Source: Nitrospirota bacterium (GTDB lineage: Bacteria; Nitrospirota_A; Leptospirillia; Leptospirillales; Leptospirillaceae). From it: a stretch of 34,481 nucleotides of DNA. Each line of letters opens with the position of its first letter. Position 1 is the first letter of the stretch. Of the stretch, positions 32,190-34,481 are shown piece by piece. A model generated the notes under the pieces. It was given only the letters and a program-made list of their open reading frames with translations, did no database searches and was not told the origin of the DNA. Made by a program: the position numbers and the translations under genes. Location of the stretch: positions 1-34,481 of the forward strand of contig JAKAAM010000005.1 of assembly GCA_021802325.1 (NCBI GenBank), given 5' to 3'.

Positions 32190-33044
32190 GTGCAACTGCC
32201 GCTCGCAAAAATTCGACAGCATGTGGATCACTATAATCGGCTCGCCGACGACGCGAACTGGAACCGCTTCAAGTCTCTTCACTGGAATGAACTCAAACCT
32301 GAACTTTTGACCCCCGGCCAGAAGGAGGCCGTCGTCTTCGTCACCTATGTCGAGGACCATCTTCCCGGTTACTTCTCCGAATACCAGTCCCTGTTTCCCA
32401 TCGAAGCTCCCACGCTGGAAGAGTCGATGCACAATCGGGAGCTCTTCCACTTCACCGTCCGCTGGGGACTCGAGGAAGACCGCCACGCGCAGGCTCTGGC
32501 CTTGTACCAGTACCATGCGGGGATCGAGCCGGACCGAGACCGCCTCGAAGAAAAGCTGATCATCGAAAACCGCAAACCGTTCAGCATCGGCTTTTCGAAT
32601 CCGGTTCAGGTTTTCACCTACACGCTCCTGCAGGAAAAGGCGACCCAGCTCTACTACCAGAGCCTGTCCCGCGTTGTCCGCGAACCCGTGCTGAACCGCC
32701 TCCTGATCTATCTGACCAAGGACGAGTCCCGCCATTTCGGCTTTTTCTGCGACATGGTCGAATCCTTCATCGAAACCTTCGGGGACAAGGTGCTTCCCCT
32801 CATCGAGGATGTCACCCTCAACTACAAGATGCCGCTCCACAACACCATGGCGGACTACCGCCGAAAGGCCATCCTCATGGCCCGGGAAGCCCCCGGCTAT
32901 GACCGGATGCTTCCGCAGAAGGTTCTCATGCGCCAGCTCCGACGAACGGGAGAGCGCCTTTCGGAGCTTTCGCGCCCGATCGAAGAGTCCATCACCCGAA
33001 TGATGACAGCCCTCCGCATCGCTACCATCGAAGAGGTGGCCTGA
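32190..33044 (+). CDS. Di-iron acyl-ACP desaturase-like protein
   Basis: The product (284 residues) has the ligand pattern of soluble stearoyl-ACP-type desaturases: Glu55, EEDRH (Glu96, His99), Glu149 and DESRH (Glu179, His182), spread over a helical bundle. Such enzymes put a cis double bond into ACP-bound acyl chains using oxygen and ferredoxin. Other ferritin-like oxidases share the pattern, so the substrate is inferred. The GTG at 32190 has AAGGA seven bases before it. An in-frame ATG at 32157 adds 11 residues but lacks a properly spaced site. Lying next to lipid acyltransferases, it would adjust membrane fluidity. Confidence 0.8.
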   Translation: MQLPLAKIRQHVDHYNRLADDANWNRFKSLHWNELKPELLTPGQKEAVVFVTYVEDHLPGYFSEYQSLFPIEAPTLEESMHNRELFHFTVRWGLEEDRHAQALALYQYHAGIEPDRDRLEEKLIIENRKPFSIGFSNPVQVFTYTLLQEKATQLYYQSLSRVVREPVLNRLLIYLTKDESRHFGFFCDMVESFIETFGDKVLPLIEDVTLNYKMPLHNTMADYRRKAILMAREAPGYDRMLPQKVLMRQLRRTGERLSELSRPIEESITRMMTALRIATIEEVA

Positions 33045-33098
33045 TCATTTGACGGACCGGCATTCTGATTGGGTTATCCGCTCATAGGAGTCCCCGCT

Positions 33099-34481
33099 TT
33101 GAGAAAATTGAAAAGCCTTCCCCTCTTTCTGGCCTTTCTGACATCCCCATTCATTCTGCAAGGGATTTCCGAAGCAGGCTCCTCCCCTGCGCCAGGAGGA
33201 GGGCCTGACTCCGCCTGGACCGTTCCGGTGGCTCCGGGCGGTCCCTTTTCCCGCCTCTATCTCCCGCAGAATTCCCCTGTCGGAGCCGACAGGACATTCG
33301 GAGCCGCAAAGTGGCTCCAGATGAATGCCAACGCCCGTCACAACGCCGCCACCCCCATTCCGGAAAACGCTCCCGCCTGGTTCCGGGACGGTGTCTTCTG
33401 GCGGTATGCCGAGGCCCGGGCCTGGCCTCTCGAAAGACCCCATCCCTTCGGGACAAAAACCTACGGAGAAACGGAGGCAGGGGCGGTCCAGACGCAGTTC
33501 TACGGAAATGCTCTTGGTGTTTCCGTCGTCGGAGGGATTGTCTATGCGGAAAGCGACGACATGTTCGCCTACGCCCTGAATGCCCGGACCGGACAGCTCA
33601 TCTGGAGAACCAGCCCCGTCGGGAACAACCTGATGGGAAATCCCCTGGTCGCAGGCCGGACCGTCTATCTGGCGGCTGGCGGTGTCGGATTCAATTTCGC
33701 AAATGTCGCCGCCTTTGCCAAAACGGGAACCGCCGTCCGCGGCATGGATGTCAGCTACAACGGCATCTATGCCCTGGACAGAACGACCGGCAGGCTTCTG
33801 TGGCACGCAGGATCGGTCGGAGAGGCCATGCCAACCCCTGCCATCCACGGCCGAACCCTCTACTTCGCCACCGGCTCCGGAACCGTCCACGCCATCGACC
33901 GCCGCACGGGACGCCCGATCTGGACCACACGGCTCGGCGGTAACGACAATATGTCGAGTCCGGCTTACCGCCACGGACGTCTCTATCTGGCCCTGGCCTC
34001 GCCCCCCCGCCTCTACTGCCTCGACGCGAAGACCGGACGCACTCTCTGGAGCGGGACGATCCCGGGAGCGGCCAATACCGGGATGGGCGATGTCAGCCCG
34101 GCTGTCGGCCACGGTGTCGTGGTCATGGATACGGTCACCAGTCCGAAGAGGGTCCATGGACATCCCACCCTCGTCCCGGTCGTCCGCGCCTTCGACGCCA
34201 GGTCGGGACGCGTCCTCTGGACCGTCTCCACCGGACGGGGCCCCAAGCCTCCGGCCTTCAAGGGCGGCGTTCCCCTGATTCATGGGACGTCTGTCTACGT
34301 GGGCTCCCCGGTGACCGGTCGCTATGAAGCCCTGGACCTTCGCACGGGAAAACGTCTCTGGTCCTGGCACAAGGTCGCCGCCACCCGAAGCGCCCCCACC
34401 TTTTCCGGAGGGAGCCTCTACATTGCCGGAGGTGACAGCCTCTACCGCCTCGACCCGAAAACCGTGGCCGACAGCCGGGCT
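33099..34481 (+). CDS. Secreted PQQ-like beta-propeller protein, C-terminus cut by window edge
   Basis: The frame from TTG 33099, with AGGAG eight bases before it, stays open to the window end (461 codons). A signal peptide (basic start, hydrophobic FLAFLTSPFIL, likely cleavage near SEA-GSS) is followed by an approx. 110-residue region. Then come at least six propeller blades of the form ALDxxTGxxLW (YALNARTGQLIW, YALDRTTGRLLW, AIDRRTGRPIW, CLDAKTGRTLW, AFDARSGRVLW, ALDLRTGKRLW). This is the PQQ-repeat fold shared by quinoprotein dehydrogenases and BamB-like scaffolds. The dehydrogenase active site cannot be checked from the part present. It is 54 nt after the desaturase. The long leftward frame opposite it is a shadow. 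Confidence 0.88.
   Translation, partial: MRKLKSLPLFLAFLTSPFILQGISEAGSSPAPGGGPDSAWTVPVAPGGPFSRLYLPQNSPVGADRTFGAAKWLQMNANARHNAATPIPENAPAWFRDGVFWRYAEARAWPLERPHPFGTKTYGETEAGAVQTQFYGNALGVSVVGGIVYAESDDMFAYALNARTGQLIWRTSPVGNNLMGNPLVAGRTVYLAAGGVGFNFANVAAFAKTGTAVRGMDVSYNGIYALDRTTGRLLWHAGSVGEAMPTPAIHGRTLYFATGSGTVHAIDRRTGRPIWTTRLGGNDNMSSPAYRHGRLYLALASPPRLYCLDAKTGRTLWSGTIPGAANTGMGDVSPAVGHGVVVMDTVTSPKRVHGHPTLVPVVRAFDARSGRVLWTVSTGRGPKPPAFKGGVPLIHGTSVYVGSPVTGRYEALDLRTGKRLWSWHKVAATRSAPTFSGGSLYIAGGDSLYRLDPKTVADSRA

Noticed and set aside
33045..34370. Leftward open frame of 441 codons opposite the propeller gene
   Set aside because: The plus-strand frame has a ribosome site, signal peptide and repeated propeller motifs. 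The leftward product is a Gly/Arg/Asp-rich chain with no recognisable domain, as expected from the antisense of GC-rich coding DNA.

Overview
The window is dense, GC-rich bacterial chromosome with few gaps, many start/stop overlaps and frequent GTG or TTG starts. Two lipoproteins, an outer-membrane barrel, a Slp-like protein and Tat/RseP genes point to a diderm (Gram-negative-type) cell. The mixture of gene types and style resembles Leptospirillum-like Nitrospirota (acidophilic iron oxidisers). That placement is an inference from recollection; no database search was possible.

Left part (1-3.8 kb): the start of purN and all of purM run leftward from an AT-rich divergent control region holding a 14-bp palindrome. 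Rightward from the same region lie a cysteine-rich lipoprotein and a PorV/FadL-like outer-membrane barrel, closed by a 36-nt palindromic terminator that also serves the convergent rnc.

Centre (3.8-24.9 kb): an unbroken leftward run of about 21 kb. In transcription order it is radA-tsaB-rimI-(DUF465-like)-tatB-tatC, then fhs-(FlgT/CsgG-propeller protein)-uppS-cdsA-dxr-rseP-ispG-proS, then yceD-rpmF-plsX-fabH-fabD-fabG-acpP-fabF-rnc. It links DNA repair, tRNA modification, protein export, one-carbon metabolism, isoprenoid and phospholipid synthesis and type II fatty acid synthesis. Candidate internal promoters sit before rimI, fhs and yceD. The yceD promoter is near-consensus and would give an almost leaderless mRNA.

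Right part (24.9-34.5 kb): panC-rsmI run rightward and meet a leftward pair, a TusA-like gene and an unrecognised protein with a possible degenerate GGDEF-like end. Then come a Slp-like lipoprotein, a tRNA-Leu(CAA) and a rightward lipid-tailoring group: an OlsB-like N-acyltransferase, an OlsA/PlsC-like acyltransferase, a DUF374 acyltransferase and a di-iron acyl-ACP desaturase. A secreted PQQ-type beta-propeller protein runs off the right edge. The fab operon makes acyl-ACP and the right-hand genes probably use it, so much of the window concerns building and modifying the envelope.

No CRISPR array, insertion sequence, phage gene or rRNA was seen. The most unusual points are the editing-domain-less prolyl-tRNA synthetase, the FlgT/CsgG-propeller protein inside an essential operon, the unrecognised 423-residue protein, the lipid-tailoring cluster, and several RNA or promoter structures (near-leaderless starts, mutually exclusive hairpins before rpmF, a hairpin before acpP).
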